Shown here in pieces: positions 46,450 to 57,359 of a DNA stretch of 64,000 nt. Where the stretch lies: the NCBI GenBank assembly GCA_036971715.1, contig JAVHJL010000013.1, positions 310,001 through 374,000 on the forward strand, read 5' to 3'. The DNA is from Arthrobotrys musiformis. Lineage: Eukaryota > Ascomycota > Orbiliomycetes > Orbiliales > Orbiliaceae. The position numbers and the translations under genes were made by a program. The notes under the pieces were generated by a model, which saw nothing but the letters and a program-made list of their open reading frames with translations, was not told where the DNA came from and ran no database searches. How positions within the stretch are numbered: position 1 is the stretch's first letter; each line of letters starts with the position of its first letter.

Positions 46450-48783
46450 CTAAAACGATTCAAACTGAATGTCATCAATAAAAATGCGGACGTTCTTTGT
46501 ACTGGCGTAAGTAGCGCGGAACTCGAGAGTATTAACGCCCTTGAAGTTACTTGGGAATTTGTCCCAGCGCCAATGCTCCCAGGATCCGCTTGGAAAGTCG
46601 ATCGCGTGTTCGGCGAGGGGCTCATCGCTGCCGTCTTTAAGGCCGAAGACGGTAAAGTGGCATTCAAATCCGCCTTCTAGCATGTTCAATCTTGCTTTGT
46701 CTTCATCTGAGACGAGGGCAGGGTAGCAGGATGTCATGAGCTCTCTGATCTGATAAACCGGGTGTCCCGGACCAGAAGGAATTCTAATTCGAGCGTTGGT
46801 ATTGTTCCACTCATCAGTACCCCGGTTTGCCCATGCGACCTGGACAAAAGCGAAGTTTTGGCGGGTGGCATTAACTGGTCCAAATGGCCAAGTGGCGTTG
46901 TCGAAGAGAACGTCATCCTTTGGATTACCTCCGGCATCTTGATGACGGCCTTTCCATGCAGGACCGAATTCAAAGGGGGCGGTTAATTCGTGCGTGATAT
47001 TGAAAAATCCGGTCTTAGGGTCGAAATTAGTGGCATCTTCGAAGGTAAAAGTAGAGTTGCCTCTTGGCCAAATCCTGCTAGGTCGCGCACTTTGAGATGG
47101 CTCGGGACGAGAGGCATCGATCCACACAGAACTCGTGTGTTGGCTTCTCCAATACGGATCGTTAGTCCATGGACTGATGGGTTGGAGTGGACCAGGTGGT
47201 ATTATAGACTTAGATGTAGTTTCGGTTACTCTCGGTTCTAGGGCCGCTGTTGGCAGGCCCGTAATGGTGGGAGCACCCTCGAGGCCGGGGAGACCCAACA
47301 TCTCAAGTCCGTGCCCGCGACTGATAGCCTTGATGATCTCATTGACTTTTGAATCCGTGGACGCCGCAATAGCCTTGTTGCCTGTTTGTGGCCCTTTACC
47401 CTTCCGTGTGAAGTAAGTGAGGTTGTCGAGAATGATAGCGACACTTGTGGCTTGCGGATCAGCTGAGATCAAAACGAAGTAGACCTTGGTGAGATGGTCT
47501 CCGTCAATCAGATCGACAAAAGCGAAGCCGACATCCTCAGGGGCAACCCCAGAAGGCCTGGCGATGCTGACTTGTTGGTATTTGACTTCTTGTGGCCTAT
47601 CGCCCTTCTTCTGTCTAATAACACTAACAATTCCAATCGTGCATGGAGTAGAAGTGTCAATGACACTGTTTGAATCCAAGAACTGCTCACATCCAATGTA
47701 GAAGCTTTTAATGGACATATACTTTCTCTTGGAGCCGAAATAGTCGATGCCAATAGATGGAAACACTGAAGCCGCCTCGTCCGTATAGAGAACCAGACCC
47801 GGAGCGTACAAGTGACCAGTCGATGCGTTCATGCTCTTCGCTTCACACTTTTCCTCGAAGTTCCCGAGAAGGTGCTTAACATTGTAGAAGCCATCGTATT
47901 GAAGATCTTTCCAGGGAACAGAAATGCTGTTGAATGTCGTGTCTCCATTCATGTCGAAACAATCTGTGACATGCTTGCCACGCTCTTTGAGGACAGGGGC
48001 ACTGGGGGACGATTGGAGGGCTGCTGCTTCAGTAGCTGCAGTGGCATTTGTGGTGTATCTGACTCCATTAATGACGAGCAATAAAGAGCCACTGTAAGTA
48101 ACATCAAGAGGCACTTGAGTTGACATTGCCGGTGTAGCCGCAAATACAACCGAATAATCAGAGATACTGAAGCGTAAGTCCGTAATCTTGCGGAAACTAG
48201 GTTGGAAATTTACCCGCTGCAGATTTGCCTTTCCAGCTTCGAGGCGGCCCATAGAATTCATACGGGCATAAGGTGGAGAAAAGTGTGCGGTTTGAGAACT
48301 GATTTGATTGCCGGCTCCGTCGCTGCCTTCGAAGCGAACATTGCACTCGACTGGAACACCGCTGCGGAGAGCGCACCCAAACATAAGTGAATCGACACCG
48401 AAGGAAGAAATATCCGAGTCTTTATAGAGACAAGTGAGAGCTGGGTCATTGTCATGGAGCACTCTGTTGGCCCTATCTAAGGGAATCAAAGCAAATGCGT
48501 CTTTGCCGGCGGCGTATTGGACGAAATGCTTGTTAGCCCCGACTCGAAAGTTCTTCCAAAGAAGGCCTTCGTAAGGGTCATCAAGTGGACGCCAGTCAAG
48601 GTCGCCAAGTATGTCGAACTCTTCGGTGTCAAAGGAAACATTGTACGAAGAGATTCGGTCACGGGCGACTGGTCGCGGACGTCCTACCGCGGCGGCCGCA
48701 AGCGTTTGGGAAGCGGGGACTAGTGAGCCGAGCAAGAAGCTCACGACACCCACACCCGTGAGTGATGAAATAAGAGATGGCAT
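46450..48783 (-). CDS. Large secreted protein with repeated beta-sandwich-like modules
   Basis: One uninterrupted exon of 777 residues. A signal peptide (LISSLTGVGVVSFLLGSLVPA) is followed by a basic ARDR site. Three modules share a shape: each opens with an aromatic Gly/Leu segment (PYEGLLWKNFRV at ~70; YDGFYNVKHLLG at ~300; FEFGPAWKG at ~625). The second and third close on a strand like VAIILDNLTYF (~455) or VRIFIDDIQFESF (end). This pattern is typical of jelly-roll or carbohydrate-binding-like folds. A Pro/Ser/Thr linker lies at ~500-590. Several N-glycosylation sites are present (NATW, NTTNA-like). No catalytic residues can be named. It is probably a cell-wall or secreted binding protein, and I do not recognise a named family. 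Confidence 0.75.
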   Translation of the reverse strand: MPSLISSLTGVGVVSFLLGSLVPASQTLAAAAVGRPRPVARDRISSYNVSFDTEEFDILGDLDWRPLDDPYEGLLWKNFRVGANKHFVQYAAGKDAFALIPLDRANRVLHDNDPALTCLYKDSDISSFGVDSLMFGCALRSGVPVECNVRFEGSDGAGNQISSQTAHFSPPYARMNSMGRLEAGKANLQRVNFQPSFRKITDLRFSISDYSVVFAATPAMSTQVPLDVTYSGSLLLVINGVRYTTNATAATEAAALQSSPSAPVLKERGKHVTDCFDMNGDTTFNSISVPWKDLQYDGFYNVKHLLGNFEEKCEAKSMNASTGHLYAPGLVLYTDEAASVFPSIGIDYFGSKRKYMSIKSFYIGCEQFLDSNSVIDTSTPCTIGIVSVIRQKKGDRPQEVKYQQVSIARPSGVAPEDVGFAFVDLIDGDHLTKVYFVLISADPQATSVAIILDNLTYFTRKGKGPQTGNKAIAASTDSKVNEIIKAISRGHGLEMLGLPGLEGAPTITGLPTAALEPRVTETTSKSIIPPGPLQPISPWTNDPYWRSQHTSSVWIDASRPEPSQSARPSRIWPRGNSTFTFEDATNFDPKTGFFNITHELTAPFEFGPAWKGRHQDAGGNPKDDVLFDNATWPFGPVNATRQNFAFVQVAWANRGTDEWNNTNARIRIPSGPGHPVYQIRELMTSCYPALVSDEDKARLNMLEGGFECHFTVFGLKDGSDEPLAEHAIDFPSGSWEHWRWDKFPSNFKGVNTLEFRATYASTKNVRIFIDDIQFESF

Positions 48784-50087
48784 GTTGGTATAATGAAATA
48801 GTTCGAATCATACAAGGGTAGTATCAGGACTTTGAAGGAGAAGAGCTTTGAGGGTTGAGATGTCAATACCGGGTAAGGGTAATGGGACAATGATGAGGGA
48901 AAGGAAGAAGAGACTACAGAAAAAGCTGGAAGGAATAAAGAAAGAAAATGACCCAATTTACCCCCCAATCCTTTATTTTTGCAGGAATATCCATTATGTT
49001 CGTTTTTCGAGGTGCCCTAGAGTCGTCCTCTGTAACATCGCCAGTGCTGCTCTGCTGATCAAGATGTGTTGCAGGGTGTTAGATTTCGGACCCCGTTGTA
49101 TTTTGCTGCACAACGCATTTTCGTTTCAAAGTCCTAGATTTTAGGCCGTATGCCGTATACGGGGCTGGTCAACCTACCCTTGAGGCTAGCCATACGGATA
49201 TTTTGCAATTCTGATAGCAGGGTAACCAAGTATGCGGAAATTGGCATTTTTTTAAGGTGACATGTCTTGACGTATATCCTATACTATGTGTAGTAGGACA
49301 ATAAGTTTTAAAGGCTGCTGCGGAGAGGATGCCGCCAAACGATGCACCTTACCCGAACCACTAGGGCAAAGACGTCGTTTGAATCTAGAGCCCTCAATAG
49401 ACTAAGCATATATGCATATCAACACGAGGCATCTTTTTTTTTTACGGTGCGTCGCTGTTGCCCAAGAAAACTGACCACAGAAGCGATTGGATAATAGAAA
49501 TCTGATCGGCGAGGCCCGGTGCCCTCAGAAACAGACGAATTTTAGGGGAGCAAGCCTAACGTTTAACAAGGGGCCGATGGTTAGACGAGCCCTATAGGGG
49601 TGAAAGGGTTCCATCGGTCCTTTAACTCTGCACCGATGATTGGTGATATACTTGCATTCTATGTTCCGACGCCACGCTATTGGCTCGTCTGAATCAATGG
49701 ACCGTTCTTGTCAGAATTGTTAACCAAACTCTCATTTTCGAATTTGATACTAATTTTGTCTTTAGATCTATAAATGCATGAGGCCTTGGGGAAGTCTTTG
49801 ACGCTTTTAGTATTAATGTTGCAGCAGCTTCTTCAGACCCTTTACAAGACAAAACCCTGAAAGAAACCGAGGAGAACTTGTCTCGTATACCAGAGCTGGC
49901 CGAAACGCCCCAAGCTATAGCTAGCCTAGCTATATTTAATTTTCGATTTCTTGTCTTCCATTCATTGTCGACATATCATTCATTTGGAATAAGTTCTCTA
50001 GATCTTAGGACGGAGCGAGAGCCTCTGGCAAAGATCTGCTGTACTATCATATTACACAAAAATAAGAGTATTTATATAAATACTAAA
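48784..50087. other. Divergent intergenic region
   Basis: This should hold the promoter of the secreted protein (CT-rich on the minus strand within the first 150 bases) and of the second small Cys/His gene. No frame is convincing. Confidence 0.5.
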
Positions 50088-50512
50088 ATGTGTTATCGAC
50101 TATATTATTTCAAGATGGTAACTATATACAAATAGGCTTCCCACTTACCCACATATAATGCAGCGGCTGTGGGCGAGATTTCCAATAGCTAACGCGTATA
50201 TTTTATAAAACTTAGTGCGGCCACCAAGACGCCAAACCAAACCCACACGGATGCCGTTACATGCAACCTCTAGACTCGTCTAGGAGCTACGCTAACCGTA
50301 ATAGACACCGCTACAGCTCGTATTATGCAGAACGACCACCGATCTGTTTGAACGCTGATTCCGAAAAAGTGTCGCACGACTTATGCGATCCTTGCTATAG
50401 ATATCACAACGGGCGAATCGACTACCCGACTTCGAGGGCGCTTATAGCGTCGGCGAAGAGTCGGGTGGTTAGAGTCGTTGAAGCCTTCGAGGAACTCGGA
50501 GCTCGATATTAG
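50088..50512 (+). CDS. Small Cys/His-rich protein of the MC-x-R-x-Y-x-F family, short form
   Basis: Exon 1 (50088-50117) has exactly ten codons, MCYRLYYFKM. A 98-base phase-0 intron (GTAACT donor, GCTAAC branch, CTTAG acceptor) leads to exon 2 (50216-50512), which starts CGHQD. The product has 108 residues. Cys/His follow at HGC, PPICLN and HDLCDPC, so a metal-binding cluster is plausible. The rest is rich in Tyr, Arg and Ser. The relation to the gene at 15721 rests on the identical exon-1 length and phase and the shared pattern M-C-[HY]-R-[IL]-Y-x-F followed by C-[HG]-H. Fungal genomes hold many small proteins with an MCxx...CGH start, mostly uncharacterised. The function is unknown. Confidence 0.68.
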
Positions 50513-51338
50513 AAAGTACCGCACATGTACACGTGCATCTGGCAATGTACACAAGGCGCGTGTCTCGTGCTATCTCAGCTAGTGATTTATATTAGGTTTA
50601 GTTCTCGCTTCTATTCGGGCACGCTATAATGCCCTAACGTCACGAACACGCTGATGCCGGCTGTTGGGTATTGGGAGGTATATAAAGGACGCCTAATTTT
50701 TATATTTATCGCCTCGATTGTAGACTATGCACTCCTACTTTTGTTAGCGATATTGATACCCAGATTAATACAATTTGACACGTTAAAAAATTTATTTGTA
50801 TGTATACTCGTACGTATATCGCAGGGGGTCGGCTTGCTAGCGAAACGCGCATATAACCCTTTGATAATGGGCCCCTTTCCTGTCATGCGATTTAGGGAGG
50901 AGGTTCTCACGAATTTCGGTCTCTAAATTATACATACAAATATATATATTAATCGATCTCTCGATGAATGTTGCTAGCAAGCTTGCGAGGTCATGCTACA
51001 CTGCCTAATTAATCATGACTCGAAGAAAGTGCCAAAAAACGGAAAGAATAGAAGATTAATATAGAGTTGAGACATTCCATAAATAATTACTCTAATATGA
51101 TATAATAGATATGGATCACAAATCTAGATCATGATCATATGCCGCCAGTGGTTCGAGACAACGCCGCCAGCCTTTCGGGTTTGTCGACAAAATTTCGAAT
51201 CTCCAGCGCCCCAGAGCGCTATCTAGTCTGCGATGGGGGTACTGCAGCTTGTGCGGCGTACAAAAAAGAGCTATACGGGTTCATATAGGGGTTGGGATAA
51301 ATTTATAGGTCGTATATATGTAAAATATTCTTGAGTCG
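50513..51338. other. Intergenic region; one doubtful hydrophobic ORF
   Basis: A frame at 50654-50926 (plus, 90 codons) is hydrophobic (LIFIFIASIVDYALLLLLAIL), but it is AT-driven and has no other support. The interval is very AT-rich around 50930-51120. Confidence 0.4.
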
Positions 51339-51821
51339 TTATTGCGGCTCGCTGTTGGCTTGTTGGCTGGGGCCGGCGATCATTTCCTCTTCTCCTGTTC
51401 CAACGCCCTTGTGCTTCTCCACCACTTTCTCCAACTCCGAAAGTGCAGACCCCTTGCGGATGGCATTCACAAGAGAACCCACAGCATCATCGTCCCCGGA
51501 CTGTAGGCAGTTGAATAGCTGCTCCAGGGCGCTGTGTTTCGCTTTTACCGCGTCCAAGGCGGCCTTCGCGGATTCCTTTCGTCTACCATCGAGCGCGATT
51601 TCAAACACACATTCGCGACTCTTCCTTGCGCACGACTCGCACGGTGCAGGTGGGCCGGAGCACTGGGAACAGCAAACAAGTTAGGCGGGGCCCCTCGCCC
51701 AATAAACGTTGACGAACGCAGTACCAGGCATGTATGTACTTACCCTGCATTTCCCCTTTTTGCAGCTACTGCAAGCAGAACTGACTCTCTTATTAGTTGT
51801 CTTTGGTTGTACTCTAGACAT
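51339..51821 (-). CDS. Zn2Cys6 cluster-only mini-protein
   Basis: Two phase-0 exons, 51821-51744 and 51662-51339, give 133 residues. Splicing assembles a textbook zinc cluster with spacing CX2CX6CX6CX2CX6C (ACSSCKKGKCR joined to CSGPPAPCESCARKSREC). An intron inside the cluster is common in fungal genes of this class. The remaining ~85 residues are helical and charged (GRRKESAKAALDAVKAKHSA), perhaps a dimerising coiled coil, and end at a stop. There is no fungal activator middle-homology region. It is likely a nuclear DNA-binding protein lacking its own effector domain, so it may act as a partner or competitor of a full regulator. The start has six residues before the basic stretch NKR. Confidence 0.8.
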
Positions 51822-52707
51822 ATATGTCTTTGCAGGCTCGGGCTGTTGTTATTCAGGGTTCTGAGAGCCGCTTCATCTCGTTCTAGGACGGAATTCCCTC
51901 ACTAAAGGACTCTCCCGACCTCCGAACCAAATATAAGGGTGCCGTGACTAGCTATGATGTGCACCAGCTACTCACTACTAGCGGTCGGGCCGAGCTATTG
52001 GGGTTGCCTCGAGGATATTGAATCGATGATATGTGCTCTGCTGTGGATAGCTACTGTTGGGCCTATCGTAGTTGTACCGACCCGGGGCGACAACTTGGAT
52101 CCAATTCAACGGCCGATGGAATCGGATTTCTGTTTAGCAGGGCGAAATCCCATCTAGCCCCAACGCTAATAGCCCAGCGGAGTGGGTCTGCCCCAGCATC
52201 GCACAAGTCAGAACGGCCTGTGATTGGTCGGGAAGTGCAGCCGCTGGGTGGTTCTAGGCTTGCTCTCATCTGCGATCTATGCAACACGATAGCAAACGGC
52301 ACCGTCGGTTTTGGAATCTACGTTCGAGATTGTTCGAATCTGGACTTGCGTACTTCGGCGCGGGTGTTCAGCTGAGTCTCGTGAACCTGCTCCTGCTGCG
52401 CCAAGCCCGCGAAGCTGCCCGTTGCCCACCTGAGAAAGATCCTGGCGGACCCCGCTCGCTTTCTTTGTATGACGGCAAGACGGGTAGTGGAGTTTGTCCA
52501 TGCTAGCTTCAAAACGTCGCCGCTACAGTTGCTATTGTACTCTTCCGTTCCGGACAAATTGAGTTCCCTTTCTCATAATGCTGAGGGGTCGCTCTTCCAA
52601 GTCCCGCTTATATTACCGTCTAATACCCTCAGAGTATTTAGCATCGCCATCACCCCTCACGAATCTAAAGCAATAACAGAAGACCTAAGGGGATACAGTT
52701 ATCGACG
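51822..52707. other. Divergent promoter region between two Zn2Cys6 genes
   Basis: The mini-protein (minus) and the full regulator (plus) are transcribed away from each other across 0.9 kb. Frames here are unsupported. CGG triplets, typical zinc-cluster half-sites, occur but I could not pick out a clear paired site. Confidence 0.5.
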
Positions 52708-55700
52708 ATGTCGGGCAGGCCTAGCAGTTCGAAACCTCCTCTAAGGAAGTTGCGGCCAGCGCCGGCGCTTCACCCACGGCCCGCAATGGTAGCAAAGACC
52801 CAAAAAAAGACACGAGCGAGAACTGCTTGCGTGCCCTGCCAACAATCGAAGAGGAAGGTACGTATAACACCAAAAATGCCTCGACACTTGCCTCCATGCT
52901 ATCTCAAGTATGCATGGGTTCCGTCTATTCCAATCTAGATGCCAGTTTTGTAACGAAACTGTGCCTAAATGCCGCCTCTTTCATCCGGCTCGTCTACAAC
53001 ACATAACGATGCCAAAAATGAACCTGGGGTTTGTCGCGCTGGTGGACGTTCTAGACTCTGCGGAGGGCCATCTATTGTTTGTTTCGCTCGATTATTCGAA
53101 ATAAATACTAACACGCAGCGTCAGTGCGATGAAGAGTCGCCGAAGTGTAGTTCATGCGCCGATTCCGATCTGGAGTGTGTATATGGCTTCGAGGACACTG
53201 CCCAACACAAGAGAAACGCGATTCGCAACAAAATTAAAGACTACGAATCGGAAATTACCAAGTACGAACGGATCCTAGACCATATCAAAGAGTCAAGTGT
53301 TTCCTCTTTACAACGTGTTTTGGAGGTCATTCGAGGCCAGGCCACCCTCGAGGAAATCATGATGTTCATTCGGAACGACCAAGACTCATACTTGCCTACG
53401 GATGTTATATCACCCATCCCGACAACGTCGCCATTGAGCCTACTTATGAATGAGGAATGGTATCAAGGTGTAGAACCGGCGGGCGGCATGGACCTTAACG
53501 TCATCGATGACCGGCCTATCCATAACTTGACGGCTCACCCCTGGACTACAGTCACGGACGATGATGAGCTCGTTTCTCATTTGGTATCATTGTACATGAC
53601 ATGGGATCACCCGGTCTGGCACCTATTCGATTGGGATATTTTTATCGAAGCAATGAAAACTGGAGATACTACTTATTGCTCGCCACTTCTTGTCAATGCG
53701 ATGCTGGCGGAAGCATGTGTAAGTTAGCTCTACACCATCCGTATATACGACCCGCGGCCGCGATGGATAGGGTGGTTTGATCTTGCCGCTGAAGATGAAA
53801 ACTGAGAGCGGCAATGTCACGATACAGGAATGACCGAATTTTAGTCGGTGGAGCGTTGCGTCGACACGAAGCAATACGATCGCGGAGTTCATGTTTGATG
53901 GCAAGATCTAATCACCCCTTCCGCCTCGATACACCGGGAGAGGAGATAGATTTAGAACAAAAACAACAGCTGAAGGAATCAACGCTTCCTTCTGGTGTCG
54001 TTCAGAAAAATATATACAAAAGAAATGAGTGATCACTTGATGTCTGTCTAGCCCCTTGACATCCAAGGTCTGTGTAGAAAGTCACAAACCACCAGTGCGG
54101 AAGAAGATAACCCTTACCCTTCCCCGGAACTTTGCTAATAGGCCTACAGCATTACTCCAATAGAATATCATTTCGCGCGGACCCACATAACCCTAACTTC
54201 ATCGGTCACCGTTTCTTCCAAGAAGCGATGCGACTATGGAATGAAGAAACTACCCAAGTACCGACTCTCCTTACTGTACAGAGCGCACTTATGCTCGGTG
54301 TTACTTTGGCGGCCGATGGGATGGACCGCCTTGGTGGAATGTTCCTCAATAATGGGATTAGGTTATGTAGAGAGCTAATTCTCCAAACTGATGCTGCTGA
54401 GGGGCCGGCGAAAGGGAAGGGCTTAGCGGCACCGCAAACCGACGCCGAAAAGAAATTCGAATTCGCGAAACAGGTTACGGTATGGGCAGCGTTCAGTTTT
54501 CAAAGGTGTGTGCGGTTCACAAGATTCCCTTTTTAATGCTGTTAGGGGGTCGCTAACCCTACCTGTGTATATAGTATGTACGACTGGGTTGCGAGATGCA
54601 CTCATACGATGCCACCACCGGACCTTCCCTTGCCTTATCTCGAATCCCACTGCCCTGTGGGGTCTATTATCCCGGATGGCGGCATCCCCGCTCATCCTAT
54701 CCAACACGAGGAAGGCGGCGCGTTTAGAGAGGCTAAAATGGCGAAAGAATGGAGACCATACCCCTACGTTAGGGACCCGGAGCCCAATGTCACTAGAGTC
54801 GCTTTCCAGTGCCATGCGACTTTACATATAATTGTCTATGAATTGACCGACAAGCAACTGGCAAACATCAATGGCGAGAAGTCACTCTCGATGGCAGAGA
54901 AGAAGAACTTTTATAAGCTTCTCGATGAATGGAGGGAAACACTACCTGAGGAGATCCGGGACTTGAAGAACATGTCGCCAGGTCCAACTTTTATGAAGTA
55001 AGGCCCCTCCCAATGCCTGGAACGGTTTGGAATTCTAATATAATGGTCTTCAGCGCTCTATTCCACGTCCTAGTATTGGATATCCACCAAAACAAGATTA
55101 GAGGTGAAGAAAAAGAAGATCCAACAGAACTCGAACTCCTTAAAGAAGAATCCGAAGCCCGTTTCGAGCGTTCAAAAACTGGCATTTATGTGTTGATGGA
55201 TATTTACAACCGCAGAAATGGAATGTTCACGATGTCCCAACCATTGACGTTTCCAATGTTGATTGTCTCCCAAAACGCCATGGGGAGCCTCGCGAAGATC
55301 AAGGGTTTAGAAACTCCGACTCCCGTTCCCGAAGGCGAAGGGAAGGAAACGGGCGAAACTGCCGATCCTCGCCCGATCCTCGCCCGTGGTCCCTATGACG
55401 AAGATCACGTCCTCCAAACATTCGAGAATACTTTGCAATGGGCATGCCACGCCAGCAGCAGTTTCGTTACCATAAAAATATTCGTGCGACTAATGCAGCT
55501 CGAGGCCAAGAGGATCGGAATACAGCTTTCCCCGACGAATGTCGAGAATTTGAGACGTTTATTCCAGTGGGAGAATAAAGACAAGGGTAAATGGATTGAG
55601 GAGCTGGAAAAGACGCAAACAAGTTTGGTTTGGAGGAAGAAGAAAAAGGAGTCCAATATCGTGGATATGGTCAAGTCACTGGAGGAACTAACGGTGGCTG

Positions 55701-55708
55701 AGGGCTAA
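52708..55708 (+). CDS. Zn2Cys6 transcription factor with fungal activator domain
   Basis: Five exons keep phase: 52708-52857, 53125-53718, 54150-54505, 54575-54997 and 55054-55708, giving 725 residues. The DNA-binding domain is made by the first splice: ACVPCQQSKRK joined to CDEESPKCSSC, with the sixth Cys in DLECVYG, and CX2CX6CX6CX2CX6C spacing. A coiled-coil linker follows (IRNKIKDYESEITKYERIL), then an acidic part. The fungal-specific middle homology region is recognisable (MLAEACHYSN, FFQEAMRLW, VQSALMLGVTLAADG, FSFQRSMYDW). The architecture recalls nitrogen- or carbon-source regulators such as NIT-4 relatives, but the target is unknown. Introns 1 (267 bases) and 2 (431 bases) are long for this window. 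Confidence 0.87.
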
Positions 55709-56155
55709 AACGACGATACTCCCAGTTTCCGCCGGCTCTTCGAGACTATTTTCGGGGGATCCGCCCTCGATTTATTTGGGTCTCGGGAAAATTCATGTGC
55801 CGCCGCCCTCTGGAGCCACGTGCTATTTTCGTCGTTCCTTTGTAAATTTCGATTTAGATATCTGCTCGCATAGGTTTTTTATATATAGGGTTCCACGATT
55901 TCTTGACTGTTGATCCGCACCCACGCTAGTGATCTGTGCGATAATATTATCAATTAAACTCGGCGCTCGTATTTCAACATTTTTTTTCTTCAAAGACGAT
56001 GATTGGCATCGACAAGAGTCATACTGTAGTATAAGAAAGCTCTCTCTATCACATATGCATTTTCCTTCTCTCAACATCACTCCTTCTAACGTTAATACGA
56101 GGAAACAAAATTCTAGTATCTGAATTTGCAACGACCAAGTAGCTATAGCTCTAAA
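55709..56155. other. Intergenic region, no supported gene
   Basis: This lies between two plus-strand genes. The 147-codon minus-strand frame over it is a shadow without splice or homology support. Sequence before 56156 is AT-rich with CT patches. Confidence 0.5.
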
Positions 56156-57023
56156 ATGGTTCAATCTGTTCTCGCGCCAATGGCGCAAGCCGACTGCGAT
56201 GTAAGCCTCGCTTTCGTAACACCAAAGCTGATAACAGGTAAACCTGAGAGCTAGGCATGCTGACACTAGAGTAATCTAGGCCAATTTGATGAGAGAAGCG
56301 GTTCTTCGTGTCCCGCAAATGATGAGCAGATACTTCGTATGGTGGTTAGAAAAGACCGACGGCGAGGAAGGTATGCCGGTGTGGTACAAATGGTTTTATG
56401 ATATGCTCCACAGTAAGCAGAGTTTTATCGATCGATACGGAACATGCATACAGGGTGACCTCTAATGCGATCTCACCAATATAGATCTTCATAGATATCG
56501 TCATTGGAACAACGACCACGATGTTAGATCAGAATTCTCAGAGATCGCGGCTGCTTTAGACCCAAAACACGAACCGCTGCGACGCACAAGGTTCGTTGGG
56601 CGCGAAGAAATGAAACTATGCATCCAAGACATAAGGAAGTTCCTACCCGAGTCCGAAACCTTCACCTTGCCATACGGTACCGGCAATAAGGATATTCTCG
56701 AATCGGATGTCCTTCGAAAATTGAATAGCGAAACCCCCAAATGCAGATTTGTCGCTTTGTGCTTAAGGAGCCCTCAGGACGATACCGTCGTCACCTACCC
56801 CGAGGAGTGGGATTTCGAGTGGGGCCAGTACGAAGCCGGCTGCGAGAAAGATTATTTCGCGGGGAAGCCTCCGAGGTTTGTGATTATAGGAGCCTTTAAA
56901 CTTTTAGGTTACGATGTAGCTAACTTACTATTACAGTTCGACCGGAATGCGTCTGCGTCACCTATTTGCTTATGCGCCTTCGATGTGTATCTGGGCACGC
57001 AGCAAAATTTGAAGGGCGTTTGA
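56156..57023 (+). CDS. Hypothetical protein, possibly stress- or DNA-associated
   Basis: Three exons keep phase: 56156-56200, 56280-56412 and 56485-57023, giving 238 residues. The donors (GTAAGC twice) and acceptors are good. The sequence is Trp/Tyr-rich early (YFVWWLEKTDG, VWYKWFYDML), then soluble and mixed (REEMKLCIQDIRKFLPESE, CRFVALCLRSPQ). It ends with a hydrophobic FVIIGAFKLLGYDVANLLL stretch that may be a buried helix rather than a membrane span. There is no signal peptide. I do not recognise it, and the title's suggestion of a role is only a guess from its composition. Confidence 0.6.
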
Positions 57024-57359
57024 TATCACTATTGTGGTACGGACCTGTCCTTGTAGCGCACGTCGCGAGGAATTCGCCGTTACGGAGCGTGAACGGATAT
57101 TAGATGCGTCTAGATCAGACCTCGGTCTTATTATGATATTTCGATGTGACACGGAACGTTAAACCCCACAGGAGATTTGTGGGTTCTGCTTTGTATTCCC
57201 CCGCGTGCTTCATTCTACTGTTTTTATTTTCCGAAAGCTCTTAGCCACGATACCCATGTACATGTACATCAGAAAAATGCATACAATATTCGAAATATAA
57301 GTGGCCGTAGCGAAAGCTCCGAATGTTAGTTCGGTGAACAGCTGCTTCTTCCTTATGAC
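57024..57359. other. Short convergent intergenic region
   Basis: This separates the 3' ends of the hypothetical gene (plus) and the GFA gene (minus). A CATGTACATGTACATC palindromic motif lies near 57256. Nothing else stands out. Confidence 0.5.

Noticed and set aside
50654..50926. Hydrophobic 90-codon plus-strand frame
   Set aside because: AT-rich DNA readily encodes Ile/Leu/Phe runs. No start context, splice signals or similarity.
52318..52345. Possible tRNA B-box-like TGTTCGAATCT
   Set aside because: No A box or cloverleaf can be drawn around it.
55823..56266. 147-codon minus-strand frame
   Set aside because: Overlaps the first exon of the supported plus-strand gene and has no homology or promoter support.
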